Assembly (NCBI RefSeq): GCF_015351475.1
Contig: NZ_JADKPR010000014.1
Span: 62,001-126,000 of the forward strand
Direction of reading: 5' to 3'
Source: Flavobacterium sp. HJJ
GTDB taxonomy: Bacteria > Bacteroidota > Bacteroidia > Flavobacteriales > Flavobacteriaceae
Length of the DNA stretch: 64,000 bases
Of the stretch, positions 39,601-48,814 are shown piece after piece; position 1 is the stretch's first letter, and every line of letters starts with the position of its first letter. The notes under the pieces were generated by a model. The model was not told the origin of the DNA and ran no database searches. It saw only the letters and a program-made list of their open reading frames with translations. Position numbers and translations under genes: made by a program.

Positions 39601-39723
39601 ATTTCCTAAAAACTCATCAGTAGGAATCTCTTCAACAAATTCGTTATTTCTAAGCGCCTCAACAATAGAACTATTTCCGTCTAGTTCTTCAACACTTTTC
39701 CAGTATTTTTTGTTTGATGACAT
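36661..39723 (-). CDS. actB: Alternative complex III iron-sulfur subunit ActB
   Basis: Protein of 1020 residues combining a molybdopterin-oxidoreductase-like domain (about 50-720) that in this family lacks the cofactor, and a ferredoxin-like domain (from about 763). The latter shows CTGCGACVIACH, CQHCNHAPCETVCP, RYCANNCPY and CSMCIQM, matching several cubane clusters. A twin-arginine signal (TTRRDFLKYVGFS) plus lipobox LAAC near residue 69 shows folded export and lipid anchoring. It lies 103 bp after actA, with a stem-loop in between. Confidence 0.96.
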   Translation of the reverse strand: MSSNKKYWKSVEELDGNSSIVEALRNNEFVEEIPTDEFLGNESALSSSSTTRRDFLKYVGFSTAAASLAACEGPVHLSIPYVLQPEQIIPGVADYYATSVFDGFDFANLLVKTREGRPIKIDNNTIAGAKFAANARVHASILSLYDNMRLKEPKLDAKKASWSAVDSKIKSSIVDAKAKGGQVVFLTNTLASPSTEKLIADFIAKNPNAKHVIYDAVSSSEALDAFEAVYGERALVDYDFSKASLILSVGADFLGDWQGGGYDSGYAKGRIPSGAVGKKIISKHVQLESNMTLSGAAADKRIAMSTANQKQALVHIYNIITGSSVAASLDAAFKADVTKAAQQLKAAGSKGVLVSGIQDKNAQLLVLAINQVLASEAFNTSGTRQIRKGSNEKVAQLVKDMNAGSVHTLIMSGVNPVYTLADSKSFAEGLKKVKTSVALSLKEDETASLTTIAAPVPHYLEAWGDLALTKGTYSLTQPTIRPLFDTKQFQDILLSINGIPGTYYDYLKAFSASIIAGSSWNKVLHDGVFVGAVQVSAAGTADYAGAASALAQSKAAGLELVLYTKTGMGDGQQANNPWLQEFPDPLTRVSWDNYVTVSNADAKKWGMTNEIVANGGLNGSYANLSVNGVKLEKVPVIVQPGQAVGTVGMALGYGRKAALKEEMQVGINAYAVYGGFNNVQSVTIEKANGEHEFACVQGQKTLMGRGDIIKETTLEIFNTKDAEVWNEKPVVSLDHKEVPTTSVDLWGSFDRSTGHHFNLSIDLNACTGCGACVIACHAENNVPVVGKDEVRRSRDMHWLRIDRYYSSESTFEGDNERKENIAGLSSSLSTFNEMEKAGDNPQVSFQPVMCQHCNHAPCETVCPVAATSHGRQGQNQMAYNRCVGTRYCANNCPYKVRRFNWFLYNKNSEFDYHMNDDLGRMVLNPDVNVRSRGVMEKCSMCIQMTQATILKAKNEGRAIKDGEFQTACSNACSTGAMIFGDVNDKEAAVTKLAEDDRSYHLLEHVGTKPNVVYHVKVRNT

Positions 39724-39780
39724 ATTATATATAAATATTAATCTTAATAATTTCTTTTTAGTTTCAAGCTTTATTTGCTT

Positions 39781-39812
39781 CAGCTTTCAAATTATACTAA
39801 ACTTGAAAGCTG
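39781..39812 (-). repeat. Inverted repeat between actA and actB
   Basis: CAGCTTTCAA (39781-39790) and TTGAAAGCTG (39803-39812) form a perfect 10-bp stem with a 12-nt loop in the actA-actB gap. No T run follows on the minus strand, so it looks like a processing or stability stem-loop, not a terminator. Confidence 0.6.
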
Positions 39813-39826
39813 AAACTTTAAACTTT

Positions 39827-41158
39827 TTAGTAGTGGCATTTACCGCATTCTAACCCGCCCATCTGAGCAGCAGTTAATTTATCAACACCATATTTTTTAG
39901 AAAGCTGTTCGTGTATTTTTTTGTAGTACTCATTACCTTCCATTTTAACATCAGTTTTTCTGTGGCAGTTAATACACCATCCCATTGTTAATGGAGAGAA
40001 CTGTTTCATGATTTCAAATTCCTGAACAGGACCGTGACAAGTCTGGCATTCAATTCCAGCTGTAGTAACATGCTGCGAGTGATTAAAATAAACAAAATCA
40101 GGCAAGTTATGAATACGCACCCATTTTACAGGCTCGGTCTTTCCAGTATAAGACTGACTAGATGCGTCCCAGCCAACAGCTTTGTATAATTTTTTAATCT
40201 GCTCGTCATAGAAAGCCTTACTGTATTCTGGAGTTGCAGTAGTTTCAGCAACTTCACTAATACTTTTATGACAATTCATACAAACATTTAAAGAAGGAAT
40301 TCCAGCAGTTTTACTCACTCTAGAAGCAGAGTGGCAATATTTACAGTTGATTTCATTATCTCCTGCGTGTATTCTATGAGAGTAGTGAATTGGCTGAATT
40401 GGTTCGTAGTTTTGATCCACACCAACCTGCATTAAAAAACCATAAACCATATAAGCCCCAGCCAGCAGTAAGAAAATAGCCGAAACCAATACTAAGAATT
40501 GATTTTTAACAAAAGCCTTCCAAATAGGCAAAGTAGGTTCTTTTGCAGCAACTTCAATACCATTTGCAGCTGCAACTTTTCTTAAAACTTTGTTTACCAA
40601 AACCAACATCACAATAAGTATTGCCATTACTAATGACAAAGCACCTAAAATAACATTATTTGAAATACCAGCCTCTTGCGAAGCGTCTTTTACAGCACCA
40701 GGAACACCACCAGCTGGCGCAGCAACTTCAGCCTTAGGTTCAGAAGTATATGCTATAATATTATCAATATCTCCTTCAGATAACTGAGGAAAAGGAGTCA
40801 TCGGAACTTTATTATTATCTTCAAAAAGTTTTACTGCAACTTTATCTCCTGATTTAATTAAATCAGAACTATTGTGAACCCATTTATAAATCCAAGCCAT
40901 ATCATGCCTTGCAGACACACCTCTCAAGGCAGGACCTGTAGATTTTGCATCTAACTTATGACATGCGGCACAATTGGTATTAAAAAGCTCTTTCCCTTTT
41001 GCCGCATCACCTCCAGAACTGGCAGCTGGCGCAGCAGCTGCAGCATCTGCTGCTGGAGCAGCATCTTGTGCAAGCGAAGCTACGGAAATACTCAACATTA
41101 ATGCTAAGCTTAAAAATAATTTCCTTGAATTCGAATTATGGTTACCCACCTTTTTCAT
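39827..41158 (-). CDS. actA: Alternative complex III multiheme cytochrome ActA
   Basis: Protein of about 443 residues from the ATG at 41158 (KKVGNHNSNSRKLFLSLALML gives a signal peptide; the 15 codons before it do not). Six CxxCH motifs are present. One is in an N-terminal class I cytochrome c domain (CAACHK, with CHKLDAKSTGPALRGV). After two helices (about 172-195 and 220-240) five follow: CKYCHS, CMNCHK, CQTCHG, CINCHR, CGKCHY. So a monoheme domain is fused to the pentaheme unit. ActA transfers electrons from ActB towards the oxidase. It is the first gene of the operon. Confidence 0.94.
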   Translation of the reverse strand: MKKVGNHNSNSRKLFLSLALMLSISVASLAQDAAPAADAAAAAPAASSGGDAAKGKELFNTNCAACHKLDAKSTGPALRGVSARHDMAWIYKWVHNSSDLIKSGDKVAVKLFEDNNKVPMTPFPQLSEGDIDNIIAYTSEPKAEVAAPAGGVPGAVKDASQEAGISNNVILGALSLVMAILIVMLVLVNKVLRKVAAANGIEVAAKEPTLPIWKAFVKNQFLVLVSAIFLLLAGAYMVYGFLMQVGVDQNYEPIQPIHYSHRIHAGDNEINCKYCHSASRVSKTAGIPSLNVCMNCHKSISEVAETTATPEYSKAFYDEQIKKLYKAVGWDASSQSYTGKTEPVKWVRIHNLPDFVYFNHSQHVTTAGIECQTCHGPVQEFEIMKQFSPLTMGWCINCHRKTDVKMEGNEYYKKIHEQLSKKYGVDKLTAAQMGGLECGKCHY

Positions 41159-41245
41159 ATTAATATATTGATTATCTACTAAAAATTGTTCGCTTATTGT
41201 CAAATAAACTAGAAGACGAAACCCTCCTTATTTTAAAAACTGCGA

Positions 41246-41275
41246 CAAAAATACGACTTAAGAACTATTCTCAAA
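41246..41275 (-). promoter_or_regulatory. Promoter of the act-cta respiratory operon
   Basis: On the minus strand TTTG (41272-41275) and TATTTTTG (41246-41253) are 18 bp apart, a complete match to the Bacteroidota primary sigma consensus. This places the start site about 80 bp before the actA ATG. Confidence 0.72.
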
Positions 41276-41350
41276 ACCTTAAAATAATCTTAATTATAAT
41301 TTATATCAAATCTAAATAAGGAATGTAATTTCAATTTCCTGTTAAAATGT

Positions 41351-41358
41351 TATTTTTG
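41351..41358 (+). promoter_or_regulatory. Candidate -7 element for the SPOR gene
   Basis: TATTTTTG fits TAnnTTTG and ends 19 bp before the ATG at 41378. No TTTG is seen at the -33 position. Confidence 0.5.
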
Positions 41359-41377
41359 TAAAATAAATAATCAGATT

Positions 41378-41767
41378 ATGAGATTTTTAAGATTAGCACA
41401 GCCATTAGTATCAGCTCTTTTATTTTGTTTAACTACAATAAAAACAGGAGCTCAAAATTCGAATTTAACACTTAATCAGGATCCAAAATTCGAACAATTA
41501 CTGACAGAAAAAAGAAAATCAAACCCTAATTTATCTTATAATGACAGGTACAAAATTCAAATATTCAACGGTGTAAGTGAAACTGCCAAAAAAACTTTGT
41601 CAGAATTTAAACAAGAATTCAAAGACCTCGACGGAACAATTATTTTCAATACACCAAATTATAAAGTTTGGGTTGGAAATTTCAGAACTAGAATGGAAGC
41701 CGAACGAAATCTTATTGATATTAAAAAAAGATATAAAAACGTTTTTTTAATAAAGCCTAGCAAATAA
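41378..41767 (+). CDS. SPOR-domain periplasmic protein
   Basis: Protein of 129 residues: signal peptide (about 1-25, ending TGAQ), a short linker, and a C-terminal SPOR domain (about 57-127; YKIQIFNGVSETAKKTL, VWVGNFRTRMEAERNLIDIK). SPOR domains bind denuded glycan strands of peptidoglycan at division sites. It is monocistronic and divergent from actA. Confidence 0.88.
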   Translation: MRFLRLAQPLVSALLFCLTTIKTGAQNSNLTLNQDPKFEQLLTEKRKSNPNLSYNDRYKIQIFNGVSETAKKTLSEFKQEFKDLDGTIIFNTPNYKVWVGNFRTRMEAERNLIDIKKRYKNVFLIKPSK

Positions 41768-41789
41768 ATTTTTAAACACTAAACTACAT

Positions 41790-42533
41790 TTAAAATCTAA
41801 GCTGTTTTATAAATTTTTTAATAATATACAGACTAAATTTAGAAGCAACCTGTGATATAAACTCATTGAAATCTATTACAGAATTCTCATTCGCATCATC
41901 AGAAATTGTACAGATAATCACAAAAGGAATATTATATTCAAAACATACCTGAACCAGAACTGATCCTTCCATACTACACACAAAACATCTGGAAAGACAG
42001 CTAGAATATTTTCTTATTCAAGATTACTAAAAAGAATTGATTCCCGCTTATATTTTATCCAACCATTACTTTTTTTTGAATTATCAATGAATATCTTTCT
42101 GTTGTTTTAAAGAAACTAAATCAATCAGGTTTCCATTTAACTAACTCACCAATCCTTTCTACTGTAATTATCCAAAACTTCTTTTGGAAGAAAGAGTTCA
42201 CTTATACCTAAGAACGGGATTCCAATTTATTTGATTATAGGACGGGCATCCAAATCATGCTGCACAAGGCTATTCGCAACAACAATATCACCGATATTTA
42301 AGTCCGCTCTACTGCACTGGCAACTCCTGTAAATAAAAATTCAGTTATTCCGAATTCTGCAATCAAGTGAGTTAGAAGCGACTTTGCCCCACCGTAAAAA
42401 CACTACTATAGCTTCAACATTATTTATCGTACCTGTATAATAAGTTCGCATTCCTTTTACAATTTCCTTTTTATCTGCAAGGAGAGTGACAATGCCATTA
42501 ATTTCTTTAGGCATTAATCCGTCTTTTATTCAT
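41790..42533 (-). pseudogene. Decayed 5'-methylthioadenosine/SAH nucleosidase gene
   Basis: The minus strand still reads family motifs in shifting frames. Near 42520-42310 is GLMPKEINGIVTLLADKK, then MRTYYTGTINNVEA and HLIAEFGITEFLFTGVA. In another frame follow LNIGDIVVANSLVQHD-LDARP (about 42305-42240) and PFLGISELFLPKEVLDNY. The 3' end (41981-41790) gives MEGSVLVQVCFEYNIPFVII-CTISDDANENSV, the catalytic-Asp region. Several frameshifts and in-frame stops separate these pieces. The total span of 744 bp equals a normal gene of this family. The enzyme would recycle SAH and MTA; this copy cannot be functional. Confidence 0.85.
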
Positions 42534-42950
42534 AACAAAAACCATTTATACAATAAATCACAAACCATCATTGATAAGACATTTGCTTTTAAAACTTTTA
42601 ATTTCAACACACTCAAAGTATAAAAAAATGGCACACAAATGACTCGGATTGAATGGATTTTGCACAGATTCCAATTAAATTCTTAACGGAGTTATAAAAA
42701 ACCCATCCTAATCTGTTTAATCCTTGGGATACGTGCAAATTTAACTGTTTTGCAAAATGACAAAGTAATATTTATTCTTTAAAAGCGAATACCTTGCATC
42801 ATTGTGAAAACATTTAACAATAACAACAAAGAAGCTTTAAAATTACTCCCAGCGTAACAATTCACTTGCAAGAGCAATAATCATATAAAAAAACACCTTA
42901 TATTACTGCTCTCAATTAAACAATCAACACCTAAGTAAAACGACATTCTA
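42534..42950. other. Gene-free intergenic stretch
   Basis: No reading frame with coding character is visible on either strand between the decayed nucleosidase and the infB terminator. The stretch is A/T-rich and holds the imperfect inverted repeat at 42646-42723 listed separately. Confidence 0.6.
42626..42740. repeat. Imperfect inverted repeat, likely dispersed flavobacterial element
   Basis: GGATTGAATGGATT (42646-42659) and AATCTGTTTAATCC (42710-42723) are 11/14 complementary around a 50-bp centre. Wording such as 'GCACAGATT' and 'AATCTGTTTAATCC' resembles a sequence I recognise from intergenic regions of many flavobacterial genomes; copy number in this genome cannot be judged here. Confidence 0.4.
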
Positions 42951-42981
42951 AACAAAAAAAATCCCAACGAATTGGGATTTT
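42951..42981 (-). terminator. Intrinsic terminator of the rimP-nusA-infB operon
   Basis: A perfect 10-bp stem (42958-42967 with 42972-42981, core TCCCAA/TTGGGA) with a TTCG loop on the minus strand runs into eight T. It lies 22 bp after the infB stop. Confidence 0.88.
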
Positions 42982-43002
42982 AAATTATATAACAAGTGAA
43001 TA

Positions 43003-45918
43003 TTACTTCAATTTCTTTTTGATAGCCACTTCGTGGTAAGCTTCAATAACATCTCTTTCTTCGATGTCATTATAACCTTTTATCTGAATACCGCAATCGT
43101 AGCCTTTGGTAACTTCTTTTACATCGTCTTTGAAACGTTTCAGTGCAATTAATTCACCTTCATGAACTACTACGCCGTCTCTAACAATTCTAATTTTACC
43201 ATTTCTGGTAATTTTACCATCCGTAACCATACAGCCGGCAATTGTACCCACTTTAGAAATTTTGAACAATTCTCTGATTTCAGCAGTACCAAGAACTTCC
43301 TCTTTCATTTCTGGAGCTAACATTCCTTCCATCGCATCTTTCAAATCATCGATAGCAGCATAGATAATAGAATAATAACGGATATCGATTTCTTCTTTAT
43401 CAGCTAATTGTCTAGCATTTCCAGCAGGACGAACGTTAAATCCTATAATAATCGCATCAGAAGCAGAAGCTAACATAACGTCAGATTCTGTAATTGCTCC
43501 AACACCTTTATGAATAATATTGATCTGGATTTCTTCGGTTGATAATTTAGAGAACGAATCAGACAAGGCTTCTACAGAACCATCCACGTCACCTTTAAGA
43601 ATAATGTTCAACTCTTTAAACTGACCTAATGCGATTCTACGTCCAATCTCGTCTAATGTAATGTGACGCTGTGTACGTACTGATTGTTCACGCATTAATT
43701 GAGAACGTTTCGCCGCAATTTGTTTTGCCTCTTTTTCATCTTCAAAAATATTGAACTTATCACCAGCTGTAGGAGCTCCATCAAGTCCTAAAACCGAAAC
43801 AGGAGTAGAAGGCCCTGCTATAGTAACAGTTTTACCTCTTTCATCGTGCATCGCTTTAATTTTTCCATGATGCTTTCCTGCCAGCATATAATCACCAATT
43901 TTAAGAGTACCATGCTGTACTAAAATTGTAGAAACATACCCTTTTCCTTTATCTAAGAAAGCTTCAACAACTGTACCCTGCGCAGCTTTATTTGGATTTG
44001 CTTTCAGATCTAAAATTTCAGCTTCTAACAATACTTTTTCCAATAATTCTTTAACACCTGTACCAATTTTTGCAGAAATATCATGAGATTGAATTTTTCC
44101 ACCCCAATCTTCCACAAGTAAATTCATGCCTGCCAAACGTTCTTTAATTTTTTCAACGTTAGCATTTGGCTTATCGATTTTATTGATTGCAAATATAATC
44201 GGAACACCAGCCGCCTGAGCATGAGAAATAGCCTCTTTGGTCTGTGGCATAATATCATCATCCGCAGCTACCACAATAATAGCAATATCGGTAACCTGAG
44301 CCCCACGGGCACGCATCGCAGTAAACGCTTCGTGACCTGGTGTATCAAGGAACGCAATTTTTTGTCCGTTATCCAATGTTACTCCGTAAGCTCCAATGTG
44401 CTGTGTAATACCTCCTGACTCACCTGCAATAACATTTTCTTTACGAATGTAATCCAGCAAAGATGTTTTACCGTGATCAACGTGTCCCATTACAGTAACG
44501 ATTGGTGCTCTGGTAACTAAATCTTCCTCTTTATCTTCAACTACCTCAATAGCTTCTTCGATATCTACTGTTATGAATTCAACGTCATAACCAAATTCAT
44601 CAGCAACAATTGTCAATGTTTCAGCATCCAGACGCTGATTCATCGTAACCATGATTCCAAGAGACATACAAGTTCCAATCACTTTTGTAATCGGCACATC
44701 CATCATTATTGCAATTTCACCTACAGTAACAAACTCAGTAACTTTAATCGTTTTACTTCCTTCGTCCAAAGCTCTTTGCTCGTCATCAGATTTTTGACGA
44801 TGCGTATCTCTTTTATCTCTTCTATATTTTGCCGCTTTAGACTTCCCTCCTTTACCTTGAAGTTTCTCTAAAGTTTCGCGAATTTGATTTTTAACTTCTT
44901 CTTCTGTTGGCTCAACTTTTGCAACAATTGCAGGTCTATTGCCTTTTACAAATCCAGGTCTTGCACTTCTATTTGCATTAAAACCGCCTCCACCTGTATT
45001 CGGAGTAATCTTATTAGGATTTGGCGCTCCAGGAACACCTGGAGTTGCAGGAGATTTAGGAGCTCCCGGTTTAGGAGCAATTCTCTTGCGTTTATTTTTA
45101 TTCGCATTATTAGCACCAGCAACTCCAGGAGTACCAGGCTTGTTAGGCGTAATTTTTGGATCTTCTTTTTTCTTCTTCGGTTTATTAAACTGAGACAAGT
45201 CAATCACTTGACCGGTTAGAGTTGCACCAGAAAGTTTTTGGTATTGTGTAGTAATCGATTCTTCGACTGGAGCTTCATTAGCAGTGCTTACTGCCTTTTT
45301 CTCTACTACAGCTTCAGGCTGTTTTTCGGCACTTTTAACTTCCTTGAATTTAGGTTTTTCAACAGCCTCATTTTCTTGAACCTTAGGTATCTCTTTTATG
45401 ATTTTTTCTACTACTGGCTGTTTTATTTCTACAGTTTCAGCAGTAACTTTTTTCACATCTTCTTTAGAAACAGGTGCTTCATTTGAAGTTATATCTATAG
45501 GAGTAATTACTTTTTCAGCAACAATAGGTTCAGGAGCAGGAGCGGCTTTTTTAGGATTAAGATCAATTTTACCAACTTGAACCGGCCCAGACAATGTAGC
45601 CCTGGCTTTAATAACTTCTTGTTGTTTCAAACGCTCTTCCTCTAGTTTGCGTTTATCTTCAACTTCTTTTTCACGCTCAATACGCAATGCCTCTTTTTCT
45701 TTTCTTTTCTCTTCACCTACTTCCTTGGAAGCTTCTTTATTCCCCTTGTCGCCTGCAAACTGACTTTGTAGGATATTAAATTCATTGTCAGAAATTTTAG
45801 CATTTGGATTTGCCTCAATAGCAATTCCCTTATCCTTAAGATAATCCACAGCTCTTTCTAACGAAATATTTAATTCCCTTAAAACCTTGTTTATTCTAAT
45901 AATTCTCTCTTCAGACAT
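43003..45918 (-). CDS. infB: Translation initiation factor IF-2
   Basis: GTPase of 971 residues that places initiator tRNA on the 30S subunit. N-terminal IF2_N motif ([20 protein letters not shown]), then a long charged linker (about 60-300) with Pro/Gly-rich stretches of PGxPGV type. The G domain starts near 475 with [12 protein letters not shown] (G1), DTPGHEAF (G3) and NKID (G4), followed by domains II-IV. It is last in the rimP-nusA-infB operon. The 90-bp gap to nusA shows no hairpin I can support. Confidence 0.97.
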   Translation of the reverse strand: MSEERIIRINKVLRELNISLERAVDYLKDKGIAIEANPNAKISDNEFNILQSQFAGDKGNKEASKEVGEEKRKEKEALRIEREKEVEDKRKLEEERLKQQEVIKARATLSGPVQVGKIDLNPKKAAPAPEPIVAEKVITPIDITSNEAPVSKEDVKKVTAETVEIKQPVVEKIIKEIPKVQENEAVEKPKFKEVKSAEKQPEAVVEKKAVSTANEAPVEESITTQYQKLSGATLTGQVIDLSQFNKPKKKKEDPKITPNKPGTPGVAGANNANKNKRKRIAPKPGAPKSPATPGVPGAPNPNKITPNTGGGGFNANRSARPGFVKGNRPAIVAKVEPTEEEVKNQIRETLEKLQGKGGKSKAAKYRRDKRDTHRQKSDDEQRALDEGSKTIKVTEFVTVGEIAIMMDVPITKVIGTCMSLGIMVTMNQRLDAETLTIVADEFGYDVEFITVDIEEAIEVVEDKEEDLVTRAPIVTVMGHVDHGKTSLLDYIRKENVIAGESGGITQHIGAYGVTLDNGQKIAFLDTPGHEAFTAMRARGAQVTDIAIIVVAADDDIMPQTKEAISHAQAAGVPIIFAINKIDKPNANVEKIKERLAGMNLLVEDWGGKIQSHDISAKIGTGVKELLEKVLLEAEILDLKANPNKAAQGTVVEAFLDKGKGYVSTILVQHGTLKIGDYMLAGKHHGKIKAMHDERGKTVTIAGPSTPVSVLGLDGAPTAGDKFNIFEDEKEAKQIAAKRSQLMREQSVRTQRHITLDEIGRRIALGQFKELNIILKGDVDGSVEALSDSFSKLSTEEIQINIIHKGVGAITESDVMLASASDAIIIGFNVRPAGNARQLADKEEIDIRYYSIIYAAIDDLKDAMEGMLAPEMKEEVLGTAEIRELFKISKVGTIAGCMVTDGKITRNGKIRIVRDGVVVHEGELIALKRFKDDVKEVTKGYDCGIQIKGYNDIEERDVIEAYHEVAIKKKLK

Positions 45919-46008
45919 AAAATCTTTTTATTTTTACCTTATTCGTTGTTCCATTTTTACCTTACATTAAAAATAGAAATTTATTTTATATGAGGAATTA
46001 ACAGTCTG

Positions 46009-47262
46009 TTAACTATCAAATTCTTCATTTAATATTCTAATTACATCTAAAATCGTTTCCTCTTCTAGGTCAGTTCTTCTAACTAAATCTTCAACATCGT
46101 GTTTCAAAATACTTTTAGCAGTATCCAAACCAATTTTTGCAAATTCTTCTATAACCCACTCTTCGATCTCATCTGAGAACTCAGTTAATTCAACATCATC
46201 ATCATCAGCTGTAGTTCCGGCAACATCACCTTCACGAATTACATCTAATTCATAACCTGTTAACTGTCCAGCCAAACGAATGTTATGACCTCCTCTACCA
46301 ATTGCTTTAGAAACTTCTTCTAATTTCAAAAACACTTCGGCTCTTTTAGCTTCTTCATTAATTTTGATAGAAGAAACTTTCGCAGGACTTAACGCTCTGG
46401 TAATATACAATTGAACATTGCTTGTATAGTTAATCACATCAATATTTTCATTTCCTAATTCACGAACAATTCCGTGAATACGAGATCCTTTCATACCAAC
46501 ACAAGCTCCAACTGGATCGATACGGTCATCATAAGAATCTACAGCTACTTTTGCTTTTTCACCAGGAATTCTCACTACATTTTTAACCATAATTAAACCA
46601 TCAAAAACTTCAGGGATTTCTTGTTCAAATAATTTTTCCAAGAACTTATCTGAAGTTCTGGACATAATAATCTGAGGTTTGTTTCCTTTTAGTTCAACAC
46701 TTTCAATTATACCTCTAACATTATCTCCTTTACGGAAAAAATCAGAAGGAATTTGTTTTTCTTTTGGTAAAATGATTTCGTTTCCGTCATCATCCACCAA
46801 AATTACAACTCTTGGACGAACATGATGCACTTCTGCAGTATAAATATCACCAATAATATCCTTAAATTGCTTGTAAAGATTCGTATTATCGTGTTCGTGT
46901 ATTTTTGATATTAAATTTTGTCTTAAAGCCAATATCGCTCTTCTTCCTAAATCTATCAATTTAACTTCTTCTGAAACTTCCTCTCCAATTTCGAAATCGG
47001 CTTCGATTTTTCTAGCTTCAGTTAATGTAATTTCTTCATTTTCAAAATCCAAATCCTCGTCAGCAACGATTACTCTTCTTCTCCAAATCTCCATATCTCC
47101 TTTGTCAGGATTTATGATGATGTCAAAATTATCATCTGAACCGTATTTTTTTTTCAATGCATTTCTAAATACATCTTCCAAAATTGCCATAAGCGTTACA
47201 CGATCAATAAGTTTATCATCTTTAAACTCTGAAAATGAATCGATTAATGCTAAATTTTCCAT
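46009..47262 (-). CDS. nusA: Transcription termination/antitermination factor NusA
   Basis: Protein of 417 residues: N-terminal RNA polymerase-binding domain (about 1-130), S1 domain (about 135-205), and two KH domains (MKGSRIHGIVRELGNENIDV; AIGRGGHNIRLAGQLTGYELDV), with an acidic tail (about 355-417) in place of the two AR repeats of E. coli NusA. It modulates pausing and hairpin termination. It is between rimP (14 bp gap) and infB. Confidence 0.97.
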   Translation of the reverse strand: MENLALIDSFSEFKDDKLIDRVTLMAILEDVFRNALKKKYGSDDNFDIIINPDKGDMEIWRRRVIVADEDLDFENEEITLTEARKIEADFEIGEEVSEEVKLIDLGRRAILALRQNLISKIHEHDNTNLYKQFKDIIGDIYTAEVHHVRPRVVILVDDDGNEIILPKEKQIPSDFFRKGDNVRGIIESVELKGNKPQIIMSRTSDKFLEKLFEQEIPEVFDGLIMVKNVVRIPGEKAKVAVDSYDDRIDPVGACVGMKGSRIHGIVRELGNENIDVINYTSNVQLYITRALSPAKVSSIKINEEAKRAEVFLKLEEVSKAIGRGGHNIRLAGQLTGYELDVIREGDVAGTTADDDDVELTEFSDEIEEWVIEEFAKIGLDTAKSILKHDVEDLVRRTDLEEETILDVIRILNEEFDS

Positions 47263-47276
47263 GCGAATTCTTTAAA

Positions 47277-47741
47277 TTAAAATGTTACTGTAACAACTGC
47301 TTCTTTAATATCTGCATAAGGTATCTGCAATTCCTTTTGAACCGTCTCTTTTCCCTTACCCACTTTTTTGGCTTCTCTAGCTTTCCAAGACAAAATTATA
47401 AAAAGATCATTAGCTTCAACTAATTCTGCCTCAATATTTTCTTGATTGGTTTTAACAATTAATGTTCTGCCAATATTCTTTTTATACTGCCTAACTAATT
47501 TTAAAGGAGAACCTACTCCTACCGAAGCGACTTCTAATGAGAAATCCTGTTCTTCTCTGTCTAAGTTACCCTCAACAGCACGACTTATATCAATACAGTC
47601 CTGCAAAACCACTCCATTATCCCCATCAATCCCAATAATAATTTTAAAACTATCCGTTACAGTCAAGTCAATTAAAAAAATAGATGGTTTTTCCAGAAGA
47701 ACCTCTTCTAATACCCGCTTTACTTTCTCTTTAAATGTCAT
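47277..47741 (-). CDS. rimP: Ribosome maturation factor RimP
   Basis: Protein of 154 residues needed for 30S subunit maturation. It shows the family core [47 protein letters not shown], of which the DCxxxSRAVE and LEVxSxGxxxPL parts are conserved. First gene of the operon, with a promoter-like element and a hairpin in its leader. Confidence 0.95.
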   Translation of the reverse strand: MTFKEKVKRVLEEVLLEKPSIFLIDLTVTDSFKIIIGIDGDNGVVLQDCIDISRAVEGNLDREEQDFSLEVASVGVGSPLKLVRQYKKNIGRTLIVKTNQENIEAELVEANDLFIILSWKAREAKKVGKGKETVQKELQIPYADIKEAVVTVTF

Positions 47742-47749
47742 ATCTTTAT

Positions 47750-47774
47750 AAAAAGAGGGGACGTTAGTCCCCTC
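47750..47774 (-). promoter_or_regulatory. Terminator-like hairpin in the rimP leader
   Basis: On the minus strand GAGGGGAC (from 47774) pairs perfectly with GTCCCCTC (to 47755) around a 4-nt loop and is followed by five T. It lies between the promoter-like element and the rimP ATG, which is 13 bp further. It has the form of an intrinsic terminator inside the 5' leader, so an attenuator is possible. Confidence 0.6.
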
Positions 47775-47802
47775 ATTATTTAAACTTTACTAAATAACGG
47801 TG

Positions 47803-47810
47803 CAAATATA
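47803..47810 (-). promoter_or_regulatory. Candidate -7 element for rimP-nusA-infB
   Basis: TATATTTG on the minus strand fits TAnnTTTG. A TTTG lies 15 bp upstream, slightly closer than the usual 17-23 bp. The resulting leader of about 55 nt contains the hairpin at 47750-47774. Confidence 0.55.
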
Positions 47811-47911
47811 GTGTTTTTTTTAAATCAAAAAAATTGATTACTATTAAAAAATAATATATCTTTAATCTATCAATTAACAAATAATTCATACTTAAACAAA
47901 CCCCAATTACA

Positions 47912-48739
47912 ATGAAAAAAATTCTTATCCCAACTGATTTTTCAAAATATGCTGATGAAGCTATAGAAGTTGGCGCACAAATTGCAAAAAAAAACAACAG
48001 CGAAATTGTCTTAATTCACATGCTGGAACTACCTACACACATGAATGACGCCATATCCGGCGAAACAAGCATCCCGGAAATTATGCTATTCAAACGCAAA
48101 GCAGAAGAAACTCTAAAAAGCATAAAAAACCGTCCATATCTAGACGGAATCACTGTAACCGAAGTTGTCAGACTCGATGGTGCTTACAAAGGAATCAACA
48201 ACTACATTAAACAAAACAGCGATTTTGACTTAATTGTAATGGGATCTCACGGAGCAACCGGTCTTAATGAAATCCTAGTAGGTTCAAATACCGAAAAAGT
48301 CGTAAGACAATCTGAAGTTCCAGTTTTAGTAATCAAAAACAAACTAGAAAACTTCAAAGCAGCAAACATCATTTTCGCTTCAGATTTCTCTAACGAAATC
48401 AAAAAACCTTTCAAAAAGGTTATTGAATTTGCTAAAATATTTGAAGCAAAATTAAACCTTGTAATGATCTGCACTCCAAACAGCTTCAAAAGCACTTCGG
48501 CTGCACGCAAAATCATAAATGAATTCGTTGCTGAATTTGATATGCCAGAGTACACTTTTGAAACATACAACGAAAGCAACATTGAAAAAGGAATCATAAA
48601 TTACTCTAATGAAAACAATGGAGACATAATTGCTTTCTGCACACATGGAAGAACTGCATTAAACCATTTCTTCACTGGAAGCATTTCTGAAGATCTAGTA
48701 AATCACTCTCAAAAGCCAGTATTAACTTTTAGAGTATAA
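47912..48739 (+). CDS. Universal stress protein with two Usp domains
   Basis: Protein of 275 residues with tandem UspA domains (about 1-145 and 147-275). The first has an intact ATP-binding loop, GSHGATGLNEILVGSNTEKV (G-x2-G-x9-G-S). The second is degenerate (HGRTALNHFFTGS, Ala in place of the second Gly), so only one nucleotide site may work. It is monocistronic and divergent from rimP. Such proteins aid survival under energy and oxidative stress. Confidence 0.93.
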   Translation: MKKILIPTDFSKYADEAIEVGAQIAKKNNSEIVLIHMLELPTHMNDAISGETSIPEIMLFKRKAEETLKSIKNRPYLDGITVTEVVRLDGAYKGINNYIKQNSDFDLIVMGSHGATGLNEILVGSNTEKVVRQSEVPVLVIKNKLENFKAANIIFASDFSNEIKKPFKKVIEFAKIFEAKLNLVMICTPNSFKSTSAARKIINEFVAEFDMPEYTFETYNESNIEKGIINYSNENNGDIIAFCTHGRTALNHFFTGSISEDLVNHSQKPVLTFRV

Positions 48740-48750
48740 TTTTAAAAAAG

Positions 48751-48779
48751 AAAGCCTCTCCAAAAAAAAGAGAGGCTTT
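48751..48779 (+). terminator. Terminator-like hairpin after the Usp gene
   Basis: A perfect 10-bp stem AAAGCCTCTC (48751-48760) / GAGAGGCTTT (48770-48779) with an A-rich 9-nt loop. The stem core is the same as in the tRNA-Gln terminator 40 bp further. Confidence 0.7.
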
Positions 48780-48814
48780 ACTTTTCAAACGCGTACAGTT
48801 TAAAATAATTTCAT

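Noticed and set aside
45000..45200. PGxPGV repeats of the IF-2 linker considered as a collagen-like element
   Set aside because: Flavobacterial IF-2 proteins often have Pro/Gly-rich linkers; no separate function is suggested.
44884..45486. Several plus-strand frames opposite infB, one rich in Pro/Gly
   Set aside because: They mirror the low-complexity linker of IF-2 on the coding strand and have no start context of their own.
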